Part shown: in pieces, positions 34,975 through 42,747 of the stretch | Numbering within the stretch: the stretch's first letter is position 1 | How the letters are laid out: the number at the start of each line of letters is the position of its first letter | Source: Aeriscardovia sp. | GTDB taxonomy: Bacteria > Actinomycetota > Actinomycetes > Actinomycetales > Bifidobacteriaceae | Reading direction: 5' to 3' | NCBI GenBank assembly: GCA_017965665.1 | Contig: JAGCPN010000003.1 | Coordinates: 81,507-145,506 of the forward strand | DNA: 64,000 nucleotides | Program-made: the position numbers and the translations under genes | The notes under the pieces: model-generated | What the model was told of the DNA's origin: nothing | The model's database searches: none | The model's input: only the letters and a program-made list of their open reading frames with translations

Positions 34975-36507
34975 GTGACGTATATCGACTTTTTCAAGGC
35001 CTGCGCCCTCACTTCGGCCGCGGCCCCCAAGCTAAGTATTGCGGAGGCGGGGACGAGGACGGGGGAAGGGGATGAAAAAATCGGTGTGAACGGCCTGGAG
35101 ATAAGGACGGCTTCCAACCGCAGGTGCATGTCGTACCTGTCGGGGACCAAGCCCGGCATAGACACCCTGAAAGAGAGGGAGAGGGCAGAGGGGATCTTGG
35201 AAGGGGGGCTGGATCTGTCCCGGGAGGGCGTGAAAGTCGAAAGGCCCCTTTTGGGCCGCGCACAGGAGGGCCTGGAAGGGGAGGAGTACTTCATCCTGAT
35301 CTGCTCTTTTTCCCCCGGCTTCCCCTCGCCTTTGAGGGGGCTTAGCGAGGAAGAGTGCCTGTCTTTCGGGAAGGCGGTGGGGGCGGTGCACTCCAAAGGA
35401 TCCGGCCCCTTCCAGGCTTTCAGGGCCTTTTCGGCCCCTTCTATACGCTTTGAGCTGGGAGAGTGGATCGAAAGGCTGAGAAACAGGGGATCGGCGCCGG
35501 ATGAAGTTCTGGACGCCTGGAGCGACCTGGCTGCGACAGACGCCCTCTGGGACTTTTCCCCCTGCCTCGTGCACGGAGGATGGAAGGGGGGAGAAGTGCA
35601 GTTTTCGGGCGGAGCCGTCAGCGCCCTCCTCAAGTGGGAGAGGGCGGAAGTGAGCGATCCTGCGCGCGATCTCGAGTGGATGTTCGAATCATCCCTCGAC
35701 CAGAGGCAGATCGACGCCTTCATGCAGGGCTACGGCATGGCCATGGGAGAGGCCATGGATCCCTTCATCCTCCCCCGGGCGAAGCTGTGGAGGCAGATGG
35801 AGATGGGCGCCTCCCTTCTGGAGGCAAAGAAGGAGGGGGAGAAGGAGAAGGCGCAGGAGGTGGCCAGAAAACTCCTGCGCCTGAGCGCGGATCTGAGGAC
35901 TGTTGCCCCCAAAAAGCCGGAAGGGCGGCTCCCCGAAGAGATCCAGCCCGAAGAGATCCAGCTGCCCCGGGCCCCCGAGCCCCCTGCCTCTTTGGAAGTT
36001 TCAGATGTCCGCACCCGGGTGCAGCCCGCCCCCGCCGGCGCCTCCGGGCCCCGAAAAGAGGACGAGCAGGAGGCCAAAGAGCAGGAGGCCAAAGAGCAGG
36101 AGGCCAAAGAGCAGGAGGCCAAAGAGGAATCGGAGGAGAGCGCCGAGAGGCGCGCCCTCCTCTGGCAGGTGACCCTGAGGGCCGCCATGGCCCGGAGGGA
36201 AGGGCGGGATCTGGAGGCGGAAGTGGAGGCCCAGAAAGCCCGGGCCGAGGCCGAAAAGGATCCCGAGGAGAAGTCGACTTCGTTTTTCAGGGCCTTCCAA
36301 TTCGCCTCCGACAAAGACGCACCCTCCCTGGGCGCCCCGGTGCGGGTGAAAGAGGGCGGGAGTGCGAAAGAGGGGGGAGCGGCTGCGACGAAGCCGGTCC
36401 AGAGTCCTCCGACGTTTATGCCGGCGCCGGCCCCTCCCCGGGACGCCCTCCAGGGCGGAAGCGCCACCACGGTTATAGAAAGAATTGACGGGAACGAAGA
36501 TGAGTGA
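34975..36507 (+). CDS. Aminoglycoside-phosphotransferase-like pseudokinase with disordered tail
   Basis: Residues about 40-330 follow the APH/choline-kinase-like fold, but the catalytic loop usually reading HGDLHPGN is HGGWKGGE (His200-Gly202), and the metal-binding VIDWGDA is LLKWERA (Lys220). Both essential Asp residues are gone, whereas the SDPARDLEW block after them persists. This indicates a pseudokinase. The remaining 180 residues are charged, low-complexity, with a perfect EQEAK repeat. GTG start without a ribosome site; TATTAT lies seven bases before it, suggesting a leaderless message. The stop overlaps the DUF3107 start. Function unknown. Confidence 0.75.
   Translation: MTYIDFFKACALTSAAAPKLSIAEAGTRTGEGDEKIGVNGLEIRTASNRRCMSYLSGTKPGIDTLKERERAEGILEGGLDLSREGVKVERPLLGRAQEGLEGEEYFILICSFSPGFPSPLRGLSEEECLSFGKAVGAVHSKGSGPFQAFRAFSAPSIRFELGEWIERLRNRGSAPDEVLDAWSDLAATDALWDFSPCLVHGGWKGGEVQFSGGAVSALLKWERAEVSDPARDLEWMFESSLDQRQIDAFMQGYGMAMGEAMDPFILPRAKLWRQMEMGASLLEAKKEGEKEKAQEVARKLLRLSADLRTVAPKKPEGRLPEEIQPEEIQLPRAPEPPASLEVSDVRTRVQPAPAGASGPRKEDEQEAKEQEAKEQEAKEQEAKEESEESAERRALLWQVTLRAAMARREGRDLEAEVEAQKARAEAEKDPEEKSTSFFRAFQFASDKDAPSLGAPVRVKEGGSAKEGGAAATKPVQSPPTFMPAPAPPRDALQGGSATTVIERIDGNEDE
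36064..36123 (+). repeat. Four perfect 15-base tandem repeats inside the pseudokinase gene
   Basis: The unit GAGCAGGAGGCCAAA is repeated four times without a mismatch and encodes EQEAK four times. The unit is a multiple of three, so copy-number change would keep frame. Confidence 0.95.
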
Positions 36508-36745
36508 AAAAAAGGAAATAATGGTCACAGTCGGCCTCAAAGACATCCAAGGGACGGTGGCGATCGCCACCCAGGAGGACGCCAAAGAGGTCATGGAAAA
36601 GATTGAAAAGGCCGTAAGCGAAGGCGGCCACTGCATCATAGAGGGGCCCGACGGCCAAAAGCTTTTGATTTCCGGGCCCTCCGTGGGCTTTGCGAGGGTG
36701 GAGCCGGTGATCCGCCCCATGATGGGCTATATGCGCAATTCCTGA
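36500..36745 (+). CDS. DUF3107 family protein
   Basis: An 81-residue protein beginning MSEKKEIMVTVGLKDIQG, ending with the VEPVIRPMMGYMRNS tail. I recognise it as DUF3107, a small actinobacterial family of unknown function. The ATG overlaps the pseudokinase stop by eight bases, with GGAACGAAG upstream. The stop overlaps the VKOR start (TGATG). These three genes therefore form a tightly coupled operon. Confidence 0.85.
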   Translation: MSEKKEIMVTVGLKDIQGTVAIATQEDAKEVMEKIEKAVSEGGHCIIEGPDGQKLLISGPSVGFARVEPVIRPMMGYMRNS

Positions 36746-37362
36746 TGGACTGGAAAGGCAGGTGGAGGCAGGGGGCGACGTGGCTGTACTCGGTCATGCT
36801 CGCCTCCTCGATCCTGGCCGAAGTCGTCTCCTTCGCCCTCTCCTCCGACACCCTCAGGATCGCCGCCAATCCGGGGGTGGATCTGGGATGCGACATAAAC
36901 GCCGTCGTGTCCTGCTCGACCGTGGCAAAGAGCTGGCAGGCTGACTTTCTGAACTTCGGCAGCTTCCGCCTCCCCAACTGCTTTCTGGGGATCTGCTTTG
37001 AAGCGGTGTTCGTCACGGTGGCGGTTTTGGGGCTCTCCAGGGCAAAACTTCCCAGGTGGTTTTCTTTTTGCTCATGGCTGGGAAACCTCGCAGCCCTTGT
37101 TTTTTCTTACTGGCTCTTTTCCCAGGAGCTCTACGCCATTGACGCCGTGTGCCCGTGGTGCCTGACTTTAATGTTTTCGACTACGATCCAGTTCATGGCC
37201 CAGAGCCATGCGGCGGTGACGGTGCAGGACCTTCCCAAAGGGAGGCTCAAAAAGGCCCTCGAGGCCTACTTTCGCCCCTCTTTGGACCTCTTTGCGGATG
37301 CGGCGTGGATCCTCGTCCTCCTGCTTTTGATCTTCATAAGGGACGGATCTCGGATCTTTTAA
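36745..37362 (+). CDS. Vitamin K epoxide reductase family protein (disulfide-bond formation)
   Basis: A 205-residue membrane protein of the bacterial VKOR family, which reoxidises an extracytoplasmic DsbA-like partner using quinone. The active site CPWC is at Cys136/Cys139 (DAVCPWCLTLMFS) and the loop pair is Cys49/Cys57 in GCDINAVVSCSTV. Four to five membrane helices are visible. No fused thioredoxin domain; a DsbA-like partner must be encoded elsewhere. The start codon overlaps the DUF3107 stop. Confidence 0.92.
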   Translation: MDWKGRWRQGATWLYSVMLASSILAEVVSFALSSDTLRIAANPGVDLGCDINAVVSCSTVAKSWQADFLNFGSFRLPNCFLGICFEAVFVTVAVLGLSRAKLPRWFSFCSWLGNLAALVFSYWLFSQELYAIDAVCPWCLTLMFSTTIQFMAQSHAAVTVQDLPKGRLKKALEAYFRPSLDLFADAAWILVLLLLIFIRDGSRIF

Positions 37363-37368
37363 AACCCT

Positions 37369-38136
37369 CTACTTGTGGTGCAAAAGCCCCCTGGAGGACC
37401 CTTCCTTCTTTTTCTTGGCGACCCTCCTGGGGGAGTGGAGGGAGAGAGGCTGGCTGCGCTTCACGGCGCCCGGCATGGTCCAGTCCAGCTTTACCGACAG
37501 GAGCCTGAGGGTGACCGTTATGACCACTATGAGGATGTCCAAAATGACTTCGGAAGTGAAGTTTATCCAGTTGTAGATATAGGCCTTGCACACAAAGACC
37601 GTGAGGATGGAGGCCACGATCGCGGGGACCAGGTAGAGGTGCTTGTCTCTGATTATCACGGGGACCTCGTTTAAGATGACGTCCCTGCACACTCCTCCCC
37701 CCACTCCCGTGACTACGCCCACAAAGATCGCGGTTATGGCCGGCATGTGGTAGGCCAGGCCTTTGGTGGTGCCGTCTATGGCGAAGAGCGCGAGGGCCAG
37801 GGCGTCGAAGATGGTGTTGGTCCAGTAGAGTTTTTCAACCTCCGGGTGCAGAAATATCACGCACAGCCCCGCCAGGATCGCTATCCCCAGGTACCAGTAG
37901 TTGGTGAGGTTGGTGGGGGGGATGCAGCCTATCAAAACGTCCCTTATCGTGCCCCCGCCCAGGGCGGTGAACCAGGCCGCGATCATGATGGAGAAGGAAT
38001 CGAACTCCCTCCTGCAGGCGGCCATCCCTCCTATCATTCCGCAAAAGAAGGTGGCCAGGTACTCCACCATGAGGAAGAACCAGTTGCTCTCCAGCGGCAT
38101 GGGGGTGGCAATGGTTATCTGCGCGGCCAAAAGCAT
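37369..38136 (-). CDS. TRIC/UPF0126 family membrane channel protein
   Basis: A 255-residue protein with seven hydrophobic segments and two internally repeated Gly motifs, ALGGGTIRDVLIG and GVGGGVCRDVILNEVP. These are hallmarks of the UPF0126/trimeric intracellular cation channel family, which conducts monovalent cations. The C-terminal 40 residues are basic and cytoplasmic. It is convergent with VKOR (six bases apart) and follows ileS by about 20 bases on the same strand. Confidence 0.88.
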   Translation of the reverse strand: MLLAAQITIATPMPLESNWFFLMVEYLATFFCGMIGGMAACRREFDSFSIMIAAWFTALGGGTIRDVLIGCIPPTNLTNYWYLGIAILAGLCVIFLHPEVEKLYWTNTIFDALALALFAIDGTTKGLAYHMPAITAIFVGVVTGVGGGVCRDVILNEVPVIIRDKHLYLVPAIVASILTVFVCKAYIYNWINFTSEVILDILIVVITVTLRLLSVKLDWTMPGAVKRSQPLSLHSPRRVAKKKKEGSSRGLLHHK

Positions 38137-38157
38137 CTTCGAGCCTCCAAAAAGGCG

Positions 38158-41100
38158 TTACGCCAGTTCCAGGCTTATTTCGGTCTTTTCCCCCGATTCG
38201 AGCGTTTCTTCTACCGCCAAAGTCTCGCGGGCGATTTCTTCCCTGAACTTTTCAAGGGCCCCGAGGACGCCTTCGGGGGCCTTGGCAGAGAGGCGGATGC
38301 GGTCGGTAATCTTAAAGCCGGCCTTCTTCCTCTCTTCCTGCACCTGCCGGATGAAGTCCCGGGCGATCCCCTCCTCTTCGAGATCCTCGTCTATCGCGCA
38401 GTCCAGGATCGCAAACCCCCCGTCGGAAAGCGGTTTGGCGAAGGAGGATTTGGGCAAAGAGAGGGTGGAAGAGAGGGAGTACTCGCCCTTAAGGAGCTCC
38501 ACCTTCTCTCCTGCGAGGCACACTTCGACTTTGCCCCCCTCTTCCTTCCAGTCTCCGGCCTTTGCGGCCCTTATGACGTTTTGCACTTTCCCGCCGAGCC
38601 TGGGGCCCAGGGCCCTGGGGTTCAAAGCGAGCTTTTTTTCCACTTCAAACCCTTCCTCTTTTGCCTCGGAGAAGCTCAGAAATTCGACTTCCTTTACGTC
38701 CATCTCCCTTTTGATTATCTTTTCGAACCTTTGAAGGCCCTCTTTGCCGCTGACCACTGAGAGCTTACTTAGGGGCTGGCGGACGCGGATGTTCTGCTCC
38801 TTCCTTATCGAAAGAGCGAGGGAGACGATCTCGCGGGCCGAGTTCATCTCGCCTTCGAGGGCGGGGTTCTTCCAGGTGTCTAAAGATGAAGAGTCGGGCC
38901 AGTCTTCCAGGTGCACGGAGTCTTTTCCGGTAAGGGACCTGAAGATCGCCTCGCACTCGAAGGGGAGAAGCGGGGCTGCGGCCTTGGAGAAGGTCTCGAG
39001 CACGGTGTAGAGGGTGTCGAAAGCGGCCTTGTCCTCCCTCCAGAACCTCTGGCGGCTGTTTCTTATGTACCAGTTGGTAAGGCAGTCTATAAAGTCGCCT
39101 GCAACCCTGCAGGCCTCTGCGATCGAAAAGGCGTCCAGGGCGCTTTTAATGCCGGATACCGCGGAGGCGAGGGAAGAGAGGATGAAGCGGTCCAGCTCGG
39201 TCAGATCCTCCCCCTCCTTCGCTTCATGGGCCCTGTATCCCTTCTGGCCGTCGCAGGCGTTGGCGTAGAGGGCGAAGAAGGAGTAGGCGTTCCAGAAGGG
39301 GATGAGCACCTTGCGGGCGGCGTCCTTTATGCCCTGGGAAGTGACTATGAGGTTTCCGCCGCGAAGGATGGGGGAGCTCATGAGGAACCACCTGAGGGCG
39401 TCGGATCCGGATTCATCGAAAACTTCAGAGACGTCGGGGTAGTTTCTGAGGTGCTTGCTCATCTTGTTGCCGTCGGAGCCCAAAACTATGCCGTGGCAGA
39501 CCACGTTTTTGAAGGGGACGTCGTCAAAGAGGGCCTCGGTCATGACGTTTTGCACGTAGAACCAGCCCCTGGTCTGCCCGATGTACTCGACCACGAAGTC
39601 TGCGGGGAAGCGGGAGAGGAACTCCTCTTTGTGCTCGAAGGGGTAGTGCTTTTGGGCAAAGGAGATGCAGGCCGAATCGAACCAGACATCCAAAACGTCT
39701 TTGACCCTGCGCATTTCGCTTTTACCCGTGGGGTCGTCGGGATTGGGGCGCACCAGTTCGTCTACCCAGGGCCTGTGAAGGTCGACCTCGCCCGCCTCGT
39801 TTACGGGAAGGCGGCCGAAGTCCTTTTCAATTTCCTCCAAAGAGCCGTAGACGTCGATTCTGGGATAGGCGGGATCGGTTGAGACCCAGATGGGTATGGG
39901 CGTCCCCCAGTAGCGGTTGCGCGTGACCGACCAGTCCCTCGCCCCCTCCAGCCATTTCCCGAACTGCCCGTTTTTTACGTTTTCCGGAATCCAGTTGATC
40001 TTCTGGTTGCCTTTGAGCAGCTTGTCCTTTATGGCCGTCACTTTTACAAACCAGCTAGACACCGGCTTGTAAATGAGCGGGGATCCGCACCTCCAGCAGT
40101 GCGGGTAGGAGTGGACGAAGTCCTTGTCTTCCACCAGGACCGGGCGCCTGTCTTCGGGGATCCTGGCAAACGGGCCCGCGCTGTCCTTAAAGTCCCGGAT
40201 GATCTTTCCGGAGGCCTCGAAGACCCCGAGGCCCAGGTAGTCTCTGACGGGCTCCCTGAACCTGGCGGAGGAATCGGTTAGGTCGAAGGGAAAGATGGCG
40301 TGGGAGTGGATGGTCTCCATGTCGTCTTCGCCGTAGGGGGCCTGGTGGACTATCCCGGTCCCGTCATCCTGGGTGACGAAAGGCGCCGTGTACACTTTCC
40401 ACGCGTTCGGCCCGGGAAAGTAGGGCGCATCGGGGTCCTGGAGAAAGTCGGTGGGGGGCCAGTACTCCCAGCCCTCCATGTCTTTGCCCTTTATGACCTT
40501 TTCGATTTTTACGTCCCCCAGGGCCTTTTTGTAGGCCGGGATCCTGTTTTTGGCTATCCACACGCTCTTTCCGGCCAGAGGCCCTTTTTCGCACTCCACC
40601 CTGGCGTAGTCGATTTCGGGCCCCACGGCCATAGCGAGGTTGGAGGGGACGGTCCAGGGGGTAGTGGTCCAAAAGAGGAGGTAGTCTTCGGAGTTTTTGA
40701 GCCTCACGGCCACGGTCACCGTCCTGTCCTGGCGGGGGCGGTAGACGTCCGAATCCATGTGTAGCTCGTGGTTGGAAAGGGGGGTCTCGTCTACGGGGCA
40801 GTAGGGCAGCACCCTCTCGCTTTCGTAAATCAGGCCCTTTTTGTAGAGCTCTTTAAAGGCCCAGATGACAGACTCCATATAGGAGAGGTCCATCGTCTTT
40901 ATCCCGCTTTCAAAGCTCACCCACCGGCCCTGGCGGTTTATGTACCTCTCCCACTCGGAAGAGTACTTCAAGACGCTCTCCCTGCACTTTCGGTTGAAGG
41001 AAGCGACACCCATCTTGTCTATGTCGGCTTTCGAGGTAAGGCCCATCTCCCGCTCGGCTTCGAGCTCTGCCGGAAGGCCGTGGGTGTCCCAGTTAAAGAC

Positions 41101-41373
41101 CCTCTCCACCCTCTTGCCCCGCATGGTCTGGTAGCGGGGGATGACGTCTTTGGCGTACCCGGTCAGAAGGTGGCCGTAGTGAGGGAGGCCGTTGGCGAAG
41201 GGAGGGCCGTCGAAGAAGACGAAGTCCCGGGCGCCTTCCCTCTCTTTCAGGCTTCTTTCAAAGATCTTCCCCTCACGCCAGTAGGCGAGGATCTCTTCTT
41301 CCATAGAGGGGAAATCCGGAGTCTTCGGGAGGCCTTCGAATGCCAAAGGGTAGAGCGGGCGCGTATTTTCCAA
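38158..41373 (-). CDS. ileS: Isoleucyl-tRNA synthetase, eukaryote-like type
   Basis: Class I aminoacyl-tRNA synthetase of 1071 residues. The HIGH motif is HYGH (about residue 65) and KMSKS is KMSKH (about residue 638). HYGH with KMSKH/R and a length above 1000 is the eukaryote-like IleS2 type, associated in other bacteria with low mupirocin sensitivity. The editing domain blocks YWGTPIPIW and the FVVEYIGQTRGWFY region are intact. I place the start at a TTG six bases after AAGGAG, eight codons inside the longest frame. TATAAT and two TATAGT words lie between the SRP RNA and the start. Confidence 0.95.
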   Translation of the reverse strand: MENTRPLYPLAFEGLPKTPDFPSMEEEILAYWREGKIFERSLKEREGARDFVFFDGPPFANGLPHYGHLLTGYAKDVIPRYQTMRGKRVERVFNWDTHGLPAELEAEREMGLTSKADIDKMGVASFNRKCRESVLKYSSEWERYINRQGRWVSFESGIKTMDLSYMESVIWAFKELYKKGLIYESERVLPYCPVDETPLSNHELHMDSDVYRPRQDRTVTVAVRLKNSEDYLLFWTTTPWTVPSNLAMAVGPEIDYARVECEKGPLAGKSVWIAKNRIPAYKKALGDVKIEKVIKGKDMEGWEYWPPTDFLQDPDAPYFPGPNAWKVYTAPFVTQDDGTGIVHQAPYGEDDMETIHSHAIFPFDLTDSSARFREPVRDYLGLGVFEASGKIIRDFKDSAGPFARIPEDRRPVLVEDKDFVHSYPHCWRCGSPLIYKPVSSWFVKVTAIKDKLLKGNQKINWIPENVKNGQFGKWLEGARDWSVTRNRYWGTPIPIWVSTDPAYPRIDVYGSLEEIEKDFGRLPVNEAGEVDLHRPWVDELVRPNPDDPTGKSEMRRVKDVLDVWFDSACISFAQKHYPFEHKEEFLSRFPADFVVEYIGQTRGWFYVQNVMTEALFDDVPFKNVVCHGIVLGSDGNKMSKHLRNYPDVSEVFDESGSDALRWFLMSSPILRGGNLIVTSQGIKDAARKVLIPFWNAYSFFALYANACDGQKGYRAHEAKEGEDLTELDRFILSSLASAVSGIKSALDAFSIAEACRVAGDFIDCLTNWYIRNSRQRFWREDKAAFDTLYTVLETFSKAAAPLLPFECEAIFRSLTGKDSVHLEDWPDSSSLDTWKNPALEGEMNSAREIVSLALSIRKEQNIRVRQPLSKLSVVSGKEGLQRFEKIIKREMDVKEVEFLSFSEAKEEGFEVEKKLALNPRALGPRLGGKVQNVIRAAKAGDWKEEGGKVEVCLAGEKVELLKGEYSLSSTLSLPKSSFAKPLSDGGFAILDCAIDEDLEEEGIARDFIRQVQEERKKAGFKITDRIRLSAKAPEGVLGALEKFREEIARETLAVEETLESGEKTEISLELA

Positions 41374-41448
41374 TTCCTTCTCCTTAAAAAGGGCCAAAAA
41401 GCGGGTGATTACTATATAAGACTATATGAAAAAAGGGGAAGGGATTAT

Positions 41449-41540
41449 AAAAAAACCTCCGCGCACCTGCCATGAGCCGCCTGCCCTTGCTGCATTTCTG
41501 CCCTGGGGGGGTTCGGCGGGATGGCACCGCACGGAGGCGC
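41449..41540 (-). ncRNA. ffs: Signal recognition particle RNA (4.5S-like)
   Basis: On the minus strand the outer stem pairs CCTCCGTGC with GCGCGGAGG, an inner stem GCCA with TGGC, then CCCGCC with GGCGG. The SRP apical region reads ACCCCCCCAGGGCAGAAATG followed by CAGCAAGGG, matching the Ffh-binding hairpin (CCAGGnCnGGAAGGnAGCAAnGG) of small actinobacterial SRP RNAs. The outer stem is followed by seven T residues, acting as terminator. Length is about 92 bases; the 5' end is set by the promoter listed next. The hairpin tetraloop region AGAAAT departs from the usual GGAA. Confidence 0.85.
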
Positions 41541-41544
41541 TTTC

Positions 41545-41573
41545 AGTATACCAGGTATGCCCATGTCTTACAA
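41545..41573 (-). promoter_or_regulatory. Promoter of the SRP RNA gene
   Basis: Minus-strand TTGTAA (41573-41568) and TATACT (41550-41545) are separated by 17 bases, with the predicted RNA start five to seven bases on. It overlaps the region upstream of glf, which is divergent. Confidence 0.65.
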
Positions 41574-41598
41574 TTTTGGTGTAAAGAAAGGGGAAAAA

Positions 41599-42747
41599 GT
41601 GAAAAAATACGACTTGCTCATAGTGGGTGCCGGGCTCTTCGGTCTGACCGTGGCGCAGAGGGCGGCTGAAGAGGGATACAGCCCCCTGGTCATAGACAAG
41701 CGCCCCCACATCGGAGGCAACGCCTACTCCTACTTCGACAAGGACACCGGGATCGAGATTCACAAGTACGGGGCGCACCTGTTCCACACTAAAAACGAGA
41801 AAGTGTGGGAGTACGTGAACCGCTTCTCCTCCTTCACCAACTACCGCCACCACGTCTTCACACTCCACGAGGGCAGGATATACCCCATGCCCATAAACCT
41901 GGGCACGATAAACCAGTACTACTCGTCTGCCATGAGCCCTCAAGAGGCCGAGAGGCTCGTAGAATCCAAGGCCGAGGGGGCGGCGAAGGACGCGAGGAAC
42001 CTGGAGGAGCGCGCGGTGGCGCTCATAGGCCGAGACCTCTATGAGGCCTTCATAAGGGACTACACCTACAAGCAGTGGCAGACCGACCCGAGGCAGCTCC
42101 CCGCCTCCATCTTCACCCGCCTCCCCATCCGCTTCAACTACGACAGCTCTTACTTCTCCGACCCCTACCAGGGCCAGCCCAAGGAGGGGTTCTGCGCCCT
42201 CTTCGGGGAGATGATCAAGGACCCCAAGATAGAAGTCAGGCTGGAGTGCGACTACTTTGAAAGCGAAGGCCTTCCCAAAGATCTCCCCACCGTCTACACC
42301 GGCCCCGTCGACAGGTACTTCGGCTACCGCTTCGGGGTCCTGGGATGGAGGACTATAGACTTCAAAGAGAAGAGGTACGAGCTTAAAAGCTTCCAGGGAT
42401 GCCCGGTTTTAAACAAGTCCGATCTCTCCGACCCCTCTACGCGCTCTATCGAGTTCAAAGCCTTCAATCCCGAGAGGAAGGAAGTTTTCGATAGCCGCAA
42501 GACAGTGGTGTGGGACGAGTACTCGAGGTTTGCAGGCAGGGGGGACGAGCCCTACTATCCCATAGGAACCCCGGAAGACAAGGAAATTTTGGCAAAGTAC
42601 GAAGATGCCAAAAAGGGCGAAAAGAACGTGATCTTCGGAGGAAGGCTCGGAGAGTACGCCTACTACAACATGGACCAGACCATAGCTTCAGCTCTTGAGA
42701 CCTTTGAAAAGAAGGTGCTCCCCCTGCTCAGAGGCGGGAGAAAATAG
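41599..42747 (+). CDS. glf: UDP-galactopyranose mutase
   Basis: Converts UDP-galactopyranose to UDP-galactofuranose with reduced FAD. The sequence has YDLLIVGAGLFGLTVAQRA (FAD site), KRPHIGGNAYSYFD, HKYGAHLFHT and YTYKQWQTDPRQLP, then the C-terminal GRLGEYAYYNMDQTIASAL, all diagnostic of Glf. From the GTG with AAAGGGG five bases upstream it is 382 residues, the normal size. The open frame extends to an ATG at 41521, but that would run through the SRP RNA gene and its promoter, so I reject it. It is convergent with the adjacent galactofuranosyltransferase gene, overlapping 20 bases. Confidence 0.95.
   Translation: MKKYDLLIVGAGLFGLTVAQRAAEEGYSPLVIDKRPHIGGNAYSYFDKDTGIEIHKYGAHLFHTKNEKVWEYVNRFSSFTNYRHHVFTLHEGRIYPMPINLGTINQYYSSAMSPQEAERLVESKAEGAAKDARNLEERAVALIGRDLYEAFIRDYTYKQWQTDPRQLPASIFTRLPIRFNYDSSYFSDPYQGQPKEGFCALFGEMIKDPKIEVRLECDYFESEGLPKDLPTVYTGPVDRYFGYRFGVLGWRTIDFKEKRYELKSFQGCPVLNKSDLSDPSTRSIEFKAFNPERKEVFDSRKTVVWDEYSRFAGRGDEPYYPIGTPEDKEILAKYEDAKKGEKNVIFGGRLGEYAYYNMDQTIASALETFEKKVLPLLRGGRK

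Noticed and set aside
35580..36488. Second plus-strand frame of 302 codons inside the pseudokinase gene
   Set aside because: Arg/Gly-rich frame-shifted reading of the pseudokinase; no domain.
41374..41450. T-box riboswitch upstream of ileS
   Set aside because: Only about 75 bases separate the SRP RNA terminator from the ileS start; no specifier stem or TGG-box was found.
41521..41598. N-terminal extension of glf from the ATG at 41521
   Set aside because: It would overlap the SRP RNA gene and promoter, has no ribosome site, and precedes the conserved Glf start.
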